Source: Paracoccaceae bacterium (GTDB lineage: Bacteria > Pseudomonadota > Alphaproteobacteria > Rhodobacterales > Rhodobacteraceae). From it: DNA of 64,000 nt. Location of the stretch: contig JAHEAO010000010.1 of assembly GCA_024642725.1 (NCBI GenBank), positions 1 to 64,000 on the forward strand, written 5' to 3'. The notes under the pieces were generated by a model that saw nothing but the letters and a program-made list of their open reading frames with translations, did not search any database and was not told the DNA's origin. The position numbers and the translations under genes are program-made. Of this stretch, positions 48,301-57,076 are shown in pieces (within the stretch, counting starts at the first letter, position 1; every line of letters begins with the position of its first letter).

Positions 48301-49283
48301 TCCGCCGCCGTTGTCGCTGCACTTTCCGGCAATTCCTCGTCAAAGCAGCGCTGGTAGAATTCGGCCACGGTCTGGCGTTCCAGCTCATCGCATTTGTTCA
48401 GGAATGTCAGGCGGAAGGCGTAGCCGAGGTTGCGGAAGATCTGCGCGTTCTGCGCCCATGTGATGACGGTCCGGGGGCTCATGACGGTGGACAGGTCGCC
48501 GTTCATGAAGGCGGTCCGCGTCAGGTCCGCGACGGTAACCATCTGGCTGATCGTCTTGCGGCCCTTTTCGGTGTTGTAATGCGGGTTTTTGGCCAGAACG
48601 ATCGCGGCCTCTGCATCATGGCTGAGATAGTTCAGCGTCGCCACAAGGCTCCACCGGTCCATCTGGGCCTGATTGATCTGCTGGACGCCGTGATAGAGCC
48701 CCGTCGTGTCGCCAAGGCCGACGGTGTTTGCCGTTGCGAACAGGCGGAACGACGGGTGCGGGGTGATGATCTCGTTCTGGTCGAGAAGCGTCAGCTTGCC
48801 GTCATGCTCCAGCACGCGCTGGATGACGAACATGACGTCGGCGCGGCCCGCATCGTATTCGTCAAAGACGATGGCGACCGGGTTGCGCAGTGCCCAGGGC
48901 AGGATACCTTCGTGGAACTCGGTGACTTGCTTGCCGTCGCGCAACTTGATCGCATCCTTGCCGATCAGGTCGATTCGGCTGATGTGGCTGTCGAGGTTGA
49001 CCCGCACAGCCTGCCAGTTGAGCCGGGCGGCGACCTGTTCGATATGGGTCGATTTTCCGGTGCCGTGATAGCCTTGGATCATGACGCGGCGATTGTGGGA
49101 AAAGCCCGCAAGGATCGCCAGCGTCGTGTCCGGGTCAAACTTGTAGGTGGGGTCGATATCGGGCACGCGTTCGCCGCGTTCTTCGAACCCCTTGACGACC
49201 ATGTCGGTGTCGATGCCGAAGGTGTCCCTGACAGAGATTTCCTCGGTTGGTTTCATATGTGGGTCCATCGTGCCGTCCGCCAT
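48297..49283 (-). CDS. cobS: aerobic cobaltochelatase subunit CobS
   Basis: AAA+ ATPase partner of CobT (328 residues). Walker [10 protein letters not shown] at 71-79, Walker [15 protein letters not shown], and the sensor segment [13 protein letters not shown]. The N terminus with [15 protein letters not shown] is typical; a second ATG ten codons in is possible. Forms a CobS-CobT complex that powers cobalt insertion by CobN. Confidence 0.96.
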   Translation of the reverse strand: MADGTMDPHMKPTEEISVRDTFGIDTDMVVKGFEERGERVPDIDPTYKFDPDTTLAILAGFSHNRRVMIQGYHGTGKSTHIEQVAARLNWQAVRVNLDSHISRIDLIGKDAIKLRDGKQVTEFHEGILPWALRNPVAIVFDEYDAGRADVMFVIQRVLEHDGKLTLLDQNEIITPHPSFRLFATANTVGLGDTTGLYHGVQQINQAQMDRWSLVATLNYLSHDAEAAIVLAKNPHYNTEKGRKTISQMVTVADLTRTAFMNGDLSTVMSPRTVITWAQNAQIFRNLGYAFRLTFLNKCDELERQTVAEFYQRCFDEELPESAATTAAE

Positions 49284-49508
49284 GTCCGTGATTGGGTGTC
49301 ATTCGTCCTGTCACCGGAACGCACTCCGGCAACCCGCGTGTTTTGGTGGATATTGCGCGGGAGGTCAACGGCAACCGACCGTGCATTTTGCGTGCCCCCG
49401 GCAACGTCACGGCGGTTGAACTCTGTTCACGTTTGGTGGAGCGGCGTGGGCAGGTCGAGGATTTCGTGGCTTAGTGCGGCAAATGAATTCAAACGGAGGC
49501 TCCGGCCC

Positions 49509-49973
49509 ATGGATCGTAGACATTTTCTTTTGCTGACGGCGACCGCAAGCGTGGTGCCTGCCGCGTTGTGGGCGGAGGAGTTCGAGGTGACGCGCACGGA
49601 TGCCGAGTGGCGGGCGATGCTGAGCCAACTGGAATATGACGTGATGCGGCGCGAAGCGACCGAACGCGCCGGGTCGAGCCCGCTCGACAAGGTTTATGAC
49701 AAGGGCACCTACATCTGCCGGGGCTGCGACCTGCCGCTTTATTCCTCGGAGGCGAAATACGACAGCGGCACCGGCTGGCCGTCATTCTGGAAGCCGATTG
49801 ATGGCGCGGTCGAGACGAAGGCCGACTGGGGCATTCTGGGCAAACGGACCGAGGTGCATTGCCGTCGCTGCGGCAGCCACCTGGGGCATGTCTTCAACGA
49901 CGGCCCAAAGCCGACCGGCAAGCGCTATTGCATGAACGGGGTTAGCCTGAAGTTTGTGCCTGCTTCAGCTTGA
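49509..49973 (+). CDS. msrB: exported methionine-R-sulfoxide reductase MsrB
   Basis: Reduces Met-R-sulfoxide in proteins. 154 residues: an N-terminal DRRHFLLLTATASVVPAALWA, which looks like a Tat-type signal, then the MsrB fold with zinc cysteines CRGC and CRRC, SGTGWPSFW, and the catalytic RYCMNGVSL. GGAGG stands about nine bases before the ATG. The ORF track hides it inside a 631-codon ORF antisense to cobS. No MsrA is nearby. Confidence 0.92.
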   Translation: MDRRHFLLLTATASVVPAALWAEEFEVTRTDAEWRAMLSQLEYDVMRREATERAGSSPLDKVYDKGTYICRGCDLPLYSSEAKYDSGTGWPSFWKPIDGAVETKADWGILGKRTEVHCRRCGSHLGHVFNDGPKPTGKRYCMNGVSLKFVPASA

Positions 49974-50667
49974 CACAGGGCCCGGTGCGACTCGGGTCGC
50001 ATTCGTAGATTTGCGGCCGAGCCTCGAAATACTTTCGCCAGTTCGCTTCTTTTAGCATCGTCGTTGAGACTTTGTGTTGGGTGAACATCTTCGCGCCGAG
50101 GGTGACCAGGCTGAGTTGGCCATTATTGCCGTCGCGACGAATTATTGCGCGGATTTGTTTATCCATCTCTTTAGATGGTGCAACTTGTTTGAGAGGATTT
50201 GGAGGTGGAGTTGGCGAAGGTTTTTCGCTGACCTCAAGCAGAATAAAACTGGTGCAGGCTGCACGGAATTCTTCCTTTGCTTTCTCCTCACCGATACCGA
50301 TTACCGTGAAGTTCCGTTCACGAAGATAATGTGCAAGGTGGCCAAAATCGCTGTCGGATGACGCGATGATGAAGGTCGCGATATTGCCGTTATGTGCCAA
50401 GTCAACCGCCTGAATCGTGAGCATAATGTCGGCGGAATTCTTGCCGGAACCACTATGTATGAAGCGAAATCCCGGAGTAGCTTCTCATTGGGGAAGCTGC
50501 TTGGCGTTGCCGTAAACACGTTTTACGGCTATCTCTCCGCGCCGAACGGAGCGACGGAGAATGGCATCCGCATGTTTGTGCGAGACATTCTCACCGTCCA
50601 CCAGGATCGCCACCCCAAGCCCGTGACGAGCCTGCGTCTGTGTCATGCCAGAAACGTCGTTCATCAT
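49942..50667 (-). pseudogene. NYN-domain (PIN-like RNase) protein interrupted by one in-frame stop
   Basis: Two ORFs in the same frame make one NYN-domain protein: the N-terminal piece carries AILVDGENVSHKHADAI, ending VYGNAKQLPQ, then a single TGA, then EATPGFRFIHSGSGKNSADI and IATFIIASSDSDFGHLAHYL, which hold the conserved active-site Asp residues (VDGEN, SADI, SSDSDF). The TGA stands where Trp (TGG) would be expected, as in many NYN proteins. A C-terminal 80-residue region follows. Base use is less GC-rich than in neighbours, suggesting transfer. It overlaps the msrB end by 32 bp. It could be a nonsense mutation or a sequencing error; restart at the internal ATG would lose the first catalytic Asp. 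Confidence 0.75.
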
Positions 50668-50733
50668 TGCCTCGAAACCTTGTTTGGTTCCGGACTTTGC
50701 AAAGAAACATGGCGAAAGAATGGAGGCCGCGGC

Positions 50734-51366
50734 CTAATCCTTGAAGTACCGGCTTTCCTTGATCTGTTCCCAGGCCCAGACGACCTCTTGCAGCTGCTCT
50801 TCCTGAGACCGGTCGCCGCCGTTCATGTCGGGATGCAGGACCTTGATCAGCGACTTGTATTGCTTACGGACCTCGGTCTTGGTCCAGTGATCCTTGGCTT
50901 CCAGAATGTCGATGGCCTTGCGCTCGGTCGCGGGCAGCTTACGGCTGCCGGTGATCGATTTGCCGGGGTTCATCGTGGCATTTCCGCCCAGCACCTGATG
51001 CGGGTCGTCGACGCCGAGGCGGGACCAGGCGCGCTGCTCCTCTCCCTTCTTGCCGAAGGGTTTGGTCGGGCGCTCCCAAACACGATCCTTGTCGATCTGT
51101 TCGTTAAGCTCTTCTTCGGTCGCGCCGTTGAAGAAGTTCCATTTCAGATTGTATTCGCGGACGTGGTCTTTGCAGAACCAGAAAAAGTCGTCGAGGATGT
51201 CGGGCGATTTCGGCGCACGGTATTGGCCCGGCTCTGTGCAGCCGGCATGTTCGCATTCACGCGTCGAGGTTTCAAAAGCCCCCGACATCCCGCGTTTGCC
51301 CCGCGTACGCTTCTTCTTGTCTGCCGATACCGAAATATCGAATCCGAATGGGTCTGACTTTGCCAT
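50734..51366 (-). CDS. J-domain protein (DnaJ-like co-chaperone)
   Basis: A 210-residue protein with a C-terminal J domain at about 150-207 (AIDILEAKDHWTKTEVRKQYKSLIKVLHPDMNGGD) including the HPD motif that stimulates DnaK ATPase. The N-terminal half has CEHAGC and a later WFCKDH, perhaps a small zinc site. In Rhodobacterales this gene usually sits near cobS and bolA; here msrB and the NYN pseudogene stand between it and cobS. It is divergent from bolA. Confidence 0.9.
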   Translation of the reverse strand: MAKSDPFGFDISVSADKKKRTRGKRGMSGAFETSTRECEHAGCTEPGQYRAPKSPDILDDFFWFCKDHVREYNLKWNFFNGATEEELNEQIDKDRVWERPTKPFGKKGEEQRAWSRLGVDDPHQVLGGNATMNPGKSITGSRKLPATERKAIDILEAKDHWTKTEVRKQYKSLIKVLHPDMNGGDRSQEEQLQEVVWAWEQIKESRYFKD

Positions 51367-51440
51367 GCTACCTGCCTTTTCGACTCGGACCAGAGAGTTT
51401 AGACCAATCTCCGAAGGATTGAAGGGGTCAGAGGCGAAAA

Positions 51441-51698
51441 ATGAGAATTGAAGACGAAATGCGCGACAAACTGCGGGCAGCTTTTCAGCCGCGCGAGCTG
51501 GTGATCGTGGATGAGAGTGAGAAACATAGGGGGCACGCGGGGTATCGGGAAGGGGGCCAAAGCCATTTTCAGGTGACGATCGCTGCGGATGCTTTCGAAC
51601 CGATGAACCGGATCGAAAGGCACCGGGCCGTGCATGACGCTTTGGGCAAGGACCTGGTTGGTCGAATCCACGCGCTGTCGTTGCAAATCACGGCTTAG
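51441..51698 (+). CDS. bolA: BolA-family protein
   Basis: An 85-residue BolA-fold protein: AFQPRELVIVDESEKHRGH, GQSHFQVTIAADAF, then NRIERHRAVHDALGKDLVGRIHALSLQ. The conserved His in ERHR and HRGH suits Fe-S-cluster sharing with a monothiol glutaredoxin. AGGCGAAAA precedes the ATG. Confidence 0.92.
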   Translation: MRIEDEMRDKLRAAFQPRELVIVDESEKHRGHAGYREGGQSHFQVTIAADAFEPMNRIERHRAVHDALGKDLVGRIHALSLQITA

Positions 51699-51751
51699 GG
51701 TGCCGACGGTCTTGCGGGCGGATCGCATCGGGCCTGCATGATTGTGCCGGC

Positions 51752-52183
51752 CTATTGCGCCGCGACATCCGGGGTTCCCGATGTCTTGCCGGGATCACCT
51801 TTGAGCACGCCGCCCACGGGGGGCGCTTTTCCCGTTGCTTCGGCCCTGCTGCCGATCATCCCGATCGCCGGGGTTTCTTCGGAAGGCTTGCCCTGCTCGG
51901 GCTCGGCCTGCTTTTCCAGAAGTTTCGGTTTCTCGGCGGGGGCCTTTTCCGCAAGAGCGCGGCGGAAGACCAGCAGGTTCTGGTAGGTTGTCGTGCGCCC
52001 GGTCAGGCCAACACGTTCTTCGCAAGGCAGGGTGTCGGTGCGCTGGTATTCCCAGCCCTGCAGCCCCTGTTCGTTCATAAGGCTTTGCAGAGCGAAGGCG
52101 AACTTGCCGTCCGTCCCTTTGACGCCCTTCCCACGCTGGCCCTTTCTGGGCGCTGGGACCACCTTGTACTCGTAACGCAGCAT
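51752..52183 (-). CDS. DUF4177 domain protein
   Basis: A 143-residue protein: the N-terminal 75 residues match DUF4177 (LRYEYKVVPAPRKG, LQGWEYQRTDTLP, TYQNLLVFRR), followed by a disordered Pro/Glu/Lys-rich tail. No known function. No signal peptide. It is convergent with bolA. Confidence 0.82.
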   Translation of the reverse strand: MLRYEYKVVPAPRKGQRGKGVKGTDGKFAFALQSLMNEQGLQGWEYQRTDTLPCEERVGLTGRTTTYQNLLVFRRALAEKAPAEKPKLLEKQAEPEQGKPSEETPAIGMIGSRAEATGKAPPVGGVLKGDPGKTSGTPDVAAQ

Positions 52184-52257
52184 CAGATCACTCCCCTTCC
52201 ACGCCGTCCGACATTAGCAAGAGTCTTCGGGCTGGCCAAGGTTCTGCTTGGCATGGC

Positions 52258-53769
52258 TCAGAGGCTGAGTTTTTCGGCAACGATATCGTTTACGGCCTTC
52301 GGGTTCGCCTTGCCGCCCGTCGCCTTCATCACCTGGCCGACGAACCAGCCCGCGAGTTTCGGATTGGCCTTGGCTTTCTCGACCTGATCGGGGTTGGCGG
52401 CGATCACCTCGTCCACCGCCTTTTCGATGGCGCCGGTATCGGTGACCTGCTTCATGCCGCGTTTCTCGACGATCTCGGCCGGATCGCCGCCCTCGGTGTA
52501 GACGATTTCAAAGATGTCCTTGGCGATCTTGCCAGAGATGTCGCCCTTGGCAATCAGGTCGATGATGCCGCCAAGCTGCGCCGCCGTGACCGGACTTTCC
52601 GTGATGTCGTGGTCTTCCTTCTTGAGCCGTCCAAAGAGTTCGTTGATCACCCAATTGGCAGCCAGCTTTCCGTCGCGTCCCTGCGCTACGGCTTCGAAAT
52701 AAGCGGCATTGGCGACATCGGCTGTCAGCACCGAGGCATCGTATTCGGTCAGGCCGAATTCAGCGATGAACCGTGCCTTCTTGTCGTCGGGCAGTTCGGG
52801 CAGGCTTGCCTTGATCTCATCGACCCAGGCCTGCTCGATTTCCAGCGGCAACAGATCCGGGTCGGGGAAGTAGCGATAGTCGTGGGCTTCTTCCTTGGAC
52901 CGCATCGAACGGGTTTCGTTCTTGTCAGGATCGTAAAGCCGGGTTTCCTGATCGACCTTGCCGCCGTCTTCCAGAATGGCGATCTGACGGCGGGCCTCAT
53001 AGTCGATGGCCAACTGGATGAACCGCATCGAATTCATGTTCTTGATCTCGCAGCGCGTGCCGAGATGAGCGAAATCCTGGGTTTCCCAGTATTTTTCGTA
53101 ATCGCCGGGCCGGCAGACCGATACGTTGACGTCGGCGCGCAGGTTGCCGTTCTGCATGTTGCCGTCGCAGGTGCCCAGATAGCGCAGGATCTGGCGCAAC
53201 TTGACGACGTAGGCGGCGGCTTCCTCTGGTCCGCGCAGATCGGGGCGGCTGACGATCTCCATCAGCGCGACGCCGGTGCGGTTGAGGTCGACGAAGGACA
53301 TCGCAGGGTCCATGTCGTGGATCGACTTGCCGGCGTCTTGTTCGATATGGATGCGTTCTATGCGGACGCGGCGGGCGATGCCGGGGGCCATGTCGACGAT
53401 GACTTCGCCTTCGCCGACGATCGGGTGGTAGAGCTGGCTGATCTGGTAGCCCTGCGGCAGGTCGGGGTAAAAGTAGTTCTTGCGGTCGAAGGCCGAGACA
53501 AGGTTGATCTGTGCTTTCAGGCCTAGGCCGGTGCGCACGGCCTGTTCGACGCAGAATTCGTTTATGACGGGCAACATGCCGGGCATAGCCGCGTCGACGA
53601 AGGCAACGTTCGAGTTCGGTTCCGACCCGAACTTGGTCGAAGCGCCAGAGAACAGCTTGGCCTTGGATGCGACCTGGGCATGGACCTCCATCCCGATGAC
53701 GAGTTCCCAGTCATGTTTCGCGCCGGAAATGACTTTCGGTTTCGGGGTTTCGAAGGTGAGATCGAGCAT
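52258..53769 (-). CDS. gatB: aspartyl/glutamyl-tRNA amidotransferase subunit B
   Basis: Subunit of GatCAB, which converts misacylated Glu-tRNA(Gln) and Asp-tRNA(Asn) to the amide forms. 503 residues with [19 protein letters not shown], the [18 protein letters not shown] zinc/kinase region, [14 protein letters not shown], and the YqeY-like tail [17 protein letters not shown]. The ATG at 53769 has AGGA nine bases upstream; the ORF track adds twenty spurious codons. Confidence 0.96.
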   Translation of the reverse strand: MLDLTFETPKPKVISGAKHDWELVIGMEVHAQVASKAKLFSGASTKFGSEPNSNVAFVDAAMPGMLPVINEFCVEQAVRTGLGLKAQINLVSAFDRKNYFYPDLPQGYQISQLYHPIVGEGEVIVDMAPGIARRVRIERIHIEQDAGKSIHDMDPAMSFVDLNRTGVALMEIVSRPDLRGPEEAAAYVVKLRQILRYLGTCDGNMQNGNLRADVNVSVCRPGDYEKYWETQDFAHLGTRCEIKNMNSMRFIQLAIDYEARRQIAILEDGGKVDQETRLYDPDKNETRSMRSKEEAHDYRYFPDPDLLPLEIEQAWVDEIKASLPELPDDKKARFIAEFGLTEYDASVLTADVANAAYFEAVAQGRDGKLAANWVINELFGRLKKEDHDITESPVTAAQLGGIIDLIAKGDISGKIAKDIFEIVYTEGGDPAEIVEKRGMKQVTDTGAIEKAVDEVIAANPDQVEKAKANPKLAGWFVGQVMKATGGKANPKAVNDIVAEKLSL

Positions 53770-53958
53770 CGGATATGGTCCTGTCATCGCTTTGAAAGGC
53801 GTTCTAGGACAGCGTGGGCAAGGGGGCAAGGGGGGCGGCGCGGTGAGTCGAAGTGGCGAAAGACCGCCGACGCAGAGTCAAGGCCATAGACGTGCAGGCG
53901 AAAGTTGGGGCAAAACCCCTGCGCCGGGCAGGACCCGGGGGCTGCCTGAGTTATACAG

Positions 53959-54573
53959 ATGCAATTCATGTCTTTTGGCCGCGCTGCGGTCTTCTGCGTT
54001 TCTTTGATTTTGCCTGCCGCCTGCACGATGGCCAATCAGGACGAAGTATCACGGCGCGAGACCTTGCCGACCATGAGATGGGATCACCGCCCAGAATCTG
54101 ACGTTTGGACGAAAGCGACTTTGGCGGCGGTCCAGACCCATGGGACCGCGCTGGTCGACACGGTTCCGGCCGACATCGCCGCATGGTGCCCCGGATACGA
54201 GGAGGCGAGCGAGACCGAGCGTGCTGAATTCTGGGTCGGCCTGCTTTCAACTCTGGCGAAATACGAAAGCACCTGGAATCCGAAAGCTTCCGGTGGCGGG
54301 GGCAAGTGGATCGGCCTGACGCAGATCGATCCGCGCACCGCGCGCGGCTATGGCTGTTCGGCGCAAAGTGTCGACGCGCTGAAAGACGGCGTTGCCAACC
54401 TGTCCTGTGCGGTTCGGATCGCGGCTGTTCAGGTTGCTCGGGATGACGCGCTGATTTCGGATGCAAGCGGGTCGTGGCGTGGTGTTGCGCGCGACTGGGC
54501 GCCGTTCCGTTCCAGCGCCAAGCGTGCCGATATGGCCGCGTGGACCCGGTCGCAGGATTATTGCAGGGGCTAA
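53959..54573 (+). CDS. lysozyme-like (SLT-type) lipoprotein
   Basis: A 204-residue envelope protein with a signal ending in a lipobox (LILPAAC). The mature part contains ALVDTVPADIAAWC and then the transglycosylase SLT core: LLSTLAKYESTWNPKASGG with the catalytic Glu, and GLTQIDPRTARGYGC. Four or more cysteines suggest disulfides. Likely a small peptidoglycan lytic enzyme in the periplasm. Start at 53959 or three codons later; no clear ribosome site. Confidence 0.82.
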   Translation: MQFMSFGRAAVFCVSLILPAACTMANQDEVSRRETLPTMRWDHRPESDVWTKATLAAVQTHGTALVDTVPADIAAWCPGYEEASETERAEFWVGLLSTLAKYESTWNPKASGGGGKWIGLTQIDPRTARGYGCSAQSVDALKDGVANLSCAVRIAAVQVARDDALISDASGSWRGVARDWAPFRSSAKRADMAAWTRSQDYCRG

Positions 54574-55187
54574 GTTGCGACCGTCGGGGTCGTGCCCGCC
54601 ATCACGTAGCTTTCCCATGCGATATCGCCAGACCAGCGCCAGATTGCCAAAAGCGGATCCGCGCCAGTGAACGTGGCATGCGGCGCCATAGAGGGGTGAA
54701 AGATGACCTCACCCGTTGTCCGCTGCGCGGGGGCGCTGTCATAAAGGCTCCATCGCCCTGAGTCTGTCAGGGCGACATAGGTTTCTTCGGCGGCATGGCT
54801 TCGCGAAGTATAGGCGACGTGTCTGGCCTGCAGGAACAGGCCGGCGCGAACCGTTGGAGAATGGATCATTCCTGTTGGGCCGATAATCTCTGCCGTCAGC
54901 ATCTGGACCGCGACATCGGCACGAATGCGACCGTTCTCCAGCCCGGCATGTTGCCAGCGAATGACGGGCAGCACATTCGCGATCAGCCCCGCGATCGGAT
55001 GGGATGACAATGCCAGCGCTTCGTTAACCTGATCGAGCAGCGGCGGCGGGGCAGGCGGCTGATCGGAGAGGCTGAAACGTGATTGCCTGAGGGCCGCCGC
55101 AACTTGGTCCCCTCCGGCGCGGCCTTCGGCGGCATAGAGATCGGCAATGGACAGTATCAGCGCGCGGAAGTTCTCTGTGTCGGCCAT
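54570..55187 (-). CDS. DMSP-lyase-family (DddQ-like) cupin
   Basis: A 205-residue protein whose second half is a cupin of the dimethylsulfoniopropionate lyase family: ARHVAYTSRSHAAEETYVAL, then GEVIFHPSMAPHATFTG and LLAIWRWSGDI. In DddQ-type enzymes the first motif normally reads HxHxxEExY; here the first His is Arg (RSHAAEETY), while the second His, the Glu, the Tyr and the C-terminal His are kept. DMSP cleavage is possible but not shown. The ATG at 55187 has only a weak site; one seven codons upstream is possible. It overlaps the convergent lysozyme-like gene by four bases. Confidence 0.75.
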   Translation of the reverse strand: MADTENFRALILSIADLYAAEGRAGGDQVAAALRQSRFSLSDQPPAPPPLLDQVNEALALSSHPIAGLIANVLPVIRWQHAGLENGRIRADVAVQMLTAEIIGPTGMIHSPTVRAGLFLQARHVAYTSRSHAAEETYVALTDSGRWSLYDSAPAQRTTGEVIFHPSMAPHATFTGADPLLAIWRWSGDIAWESYVMAGTTPTVAT

Positions 55188-55280
55188 GGCGGTGTCCCGG
55201 TCATTCAAGCAAAGAGAATGCCCGCGCGCCTGCCTTATGCCCGCCAGAATGCGACGCGATTACTGTCGGATATGGCCGGG

Positions 55281-56030
55281 TCAGCGGCCCCCCGATACGT
55301 CGAGCGTGGTTCCGGTCACGTAGGAAGCCTTGTCGGAGAGAAGCCACAACACCGCCTCGGCCACTTCCTCGGCGCTGCCGGTGCGCTTCATCGGGACCAT
55401 GCCTGCGAGTCTTTGGGCGCGGTCGGGGTCTCCTCCCTTGCCGTGGATCGGGGTTTCGATAAGACCGGGGCGGATGCCCACAACACGGATGCCTTCGGCG
55501 GCGACCTCGTCGGACAGGCCTTTGGTCAGGATGTCGATGCCGGCCTTGGCGGCGGCGTAATCGACATAAAGAGCGCCGGCGCCAAGGCGCGCGGCGGCTG
55601 AGGAAATGTTGACGATCGCGCCCCCTTTTCCGCCCTTCGCCGTCGACATCCGGCGCACGGCCTGACCGGCGACGAGGATCGGGCCCATCAGGTTGGTGTC
55701 GAGCATCCGGCGCAGCCGATCGGGGGCCATCTGATCCACGCGCGCGGCAACGTCGACAACCCCCGCATTGTTCACGAGCCCGTCGAGGTGATCGAAATGC
55801 GCATCAAATTCAGCAAAGAACCGCTCGATCTGATCGGGGTCGGACAGGTCAGCCTGTATCAGGACAGCGCGGCCCCCCGCGGCCTCGACGTCCTTGGCGA
55901 CTTCCGACGCTCCTTTCTGGTCGGTACGATAGCCGATGGCCACATCGTAGCCGTTCTGCGCGGCAAGGCGCGCGGCGGCTGCGCCTATGCCAGTGGACGC
56001 TCCGGTGACGATGAGGGTTTTTCGGGTCAT
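55281..56030 (-). CDS. short-chain dehydrogenase/reductase
   Basis: Classical SDR of 249 residues: TGASTGIG cofactor loop, LVNNAGVV, the Ser of NISSAAA, YVDYAAAKAG catalytic Tyr-Lys, and a final VTGTTLDVSGGR. Loop YRTDQKG after the second strand (Arg) suggests NADPH. Substrate unknown; a sugar or 3-oxoacyl compound is possible. It follows the polyol dehydrogenase by 4 bp, probably the same operon. Confidence 0.9.
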   Translation of the reverse strand: MTRKTLIVTGASTGIGAAAARLAAQNGYDVAIGYRTDQKGASEVAKDVEAAGGRAVLIQADLSDPDQIERFFAEFDAHFDHLDGLVNNAGVVDVAARVDQMAPDRLRRMLDTNLMGPILVAGQAVRRMSTAKGGKGGAIVNISSAAARLGAGALYVDYAAAKAGIDILTKGLSDEVAAEGIRVVGIRPGLIETPIHGKGGDPDRAQRLAGMVPMKRTGSAEEVAEAVLWLLSDKASYVTGTTLDVSGGR

Positions 56031-56034
56031 GGGC

Positions 56035-57075
56035 TTACTCCGGCAATTGGATTTGCAGTTTGATATCGGTCGGGCGGGCCTCTGCCGCGCGTTCGAAGGC
56101 TCGGACAGCGTCGGCGAAAGCGAAAGTTTCGGTGATCAGCGGATTGAGATCGATCTTGCCGCTGGCGATGAATTCAACCGCGCGGTCATAGACGTTGGCA
56201 TAGCGGAATACGGTTTCCATGCGTAGTTCCTTGGTCTGGGCGGTGACCACGTCGAATCCCACGGGGGCCACGGGCATGCCGACAAAGACCACGCAGCCGC
56301 CCGGCCGGGCGTGATGGAAAATCTGCGTGAAGGCCGAGGGATGGCCAGAGCATTCGAAGATCACGTCTGCCCCCCAGCCGCCTGTGGCGGCCATGACCTG
56401 ATCGGTCAGGTCTCCGCCCGCGGGAGTCAGCGGGACTATGCCCCTATAGGCCCCGGCGGTTTCAAGCTTGTCCGCAACCACGTCGAAGATCATCACCCGC
56501 GCGCAGCCACCGGCAAGGGCGGCAAGCGCGGTCAGGATTCCGATGGGACCGGCTCCGACCACGAGCCCGACGTCGCCGGGTGCAATCTTGGCCTTGGCCG
56601 CTGCCTGCATCCCGATGGCGAAGGGTTCGACCATCGCGCCTTCGGCGAAACTGACGTTGTCGGGCAGCTTGTAGGTATAGGCGGCCGGGTGGATCACCTC
56701 TGGCGTCAGGCAGCCATGGATCGGCGGAGTGGCCCAGAAGGTCACCGAAGGGTCGACATTATAAAGGCCAAGCTTCGAGGCGCGGGAGTTGGGATCGGGA
56801 ATGCCGGGCTCCATGCAGACCCGGTCGCCGGGTTTGAGCGTCGTCACATTCTGCCCGACCTCCCGGACGGTGCCCGATGCCTCATGCCCCAGAACCATCG
56901 GTTCCCTGACGATGAAGGGCCCGATGCGCCCATGCGTATAGTAATGCACGTCGCTGCCGCAGATGCCGACGGTATTGATCGCGATCCTTACGTCGTTCGG
57001 GCCAAGGGTGCCGGGCAGGTCAATGTCGCGGATCGAGAGTTGACGTGTTCTTTCAAGGACAAGTGCCGTTGCCAT
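56035..57075 (-). CDS. zinc-dependent polyol (xylitol/sorbitol-type) dehydrogenase
   Basis: Medium-chain dehydrogenase of 346 residues. It has [27 protein letters not shown] (catalytic zinc Cys, His and Glu), [21 protein letters not shown], and the NAD loop [13 protein letters not shown]. The structural-zinc cysteines are missing, as in sorbitol/xylitol dehydrogenases. Substrate is by family similarity. It starts 1 bp after the pepN stop. Confidence 0.88.
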   Translation of the reverse strand: MATALVLERTRQLSIRDIDLPGTLGPNDVRIAINTVGICGSDVHYYTHGRIGPFIVREPMVLGHEASGTVREVGQNVTTLKPGDRVCMEPGIPDPNSRASKLGLYNVDPSVTFWATPPIHGCLTPEVIHPAAYTYKLPDNVSFAEGAMVEPFAIGMQAAAKAKIAPGDVGLVVGAGPIGILTALAALAGGCARVMIFDVVADKLETAGAYRGIVPLTPAGGDLTDQVMAATGGWGADVIFECSGHPSAFTQIFHHARPGGCVVFVGMPVAPVGFDVVTAQTKELRMETVFRYANVYDRAVEFIASGKIDLNPLITETFAFADAVRAFERAAEARPTDIKLQIQLPE

Positions 57076-57076
57076 G

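Noticed and set aside
48078-49973. 631-codon plus-strand ORF containing msrB
   Set aside because: Only the last 154 codons are the MsrB gene, which has its own ribosome site; the remainder is antisense to cobS.
50485-50487. TGA in the NYN gene read as selenocysteine
   Set aside because: The position aligns with Trp rather than a catalytic Cys, and no SECIS-like hairpin is evident just downstream.
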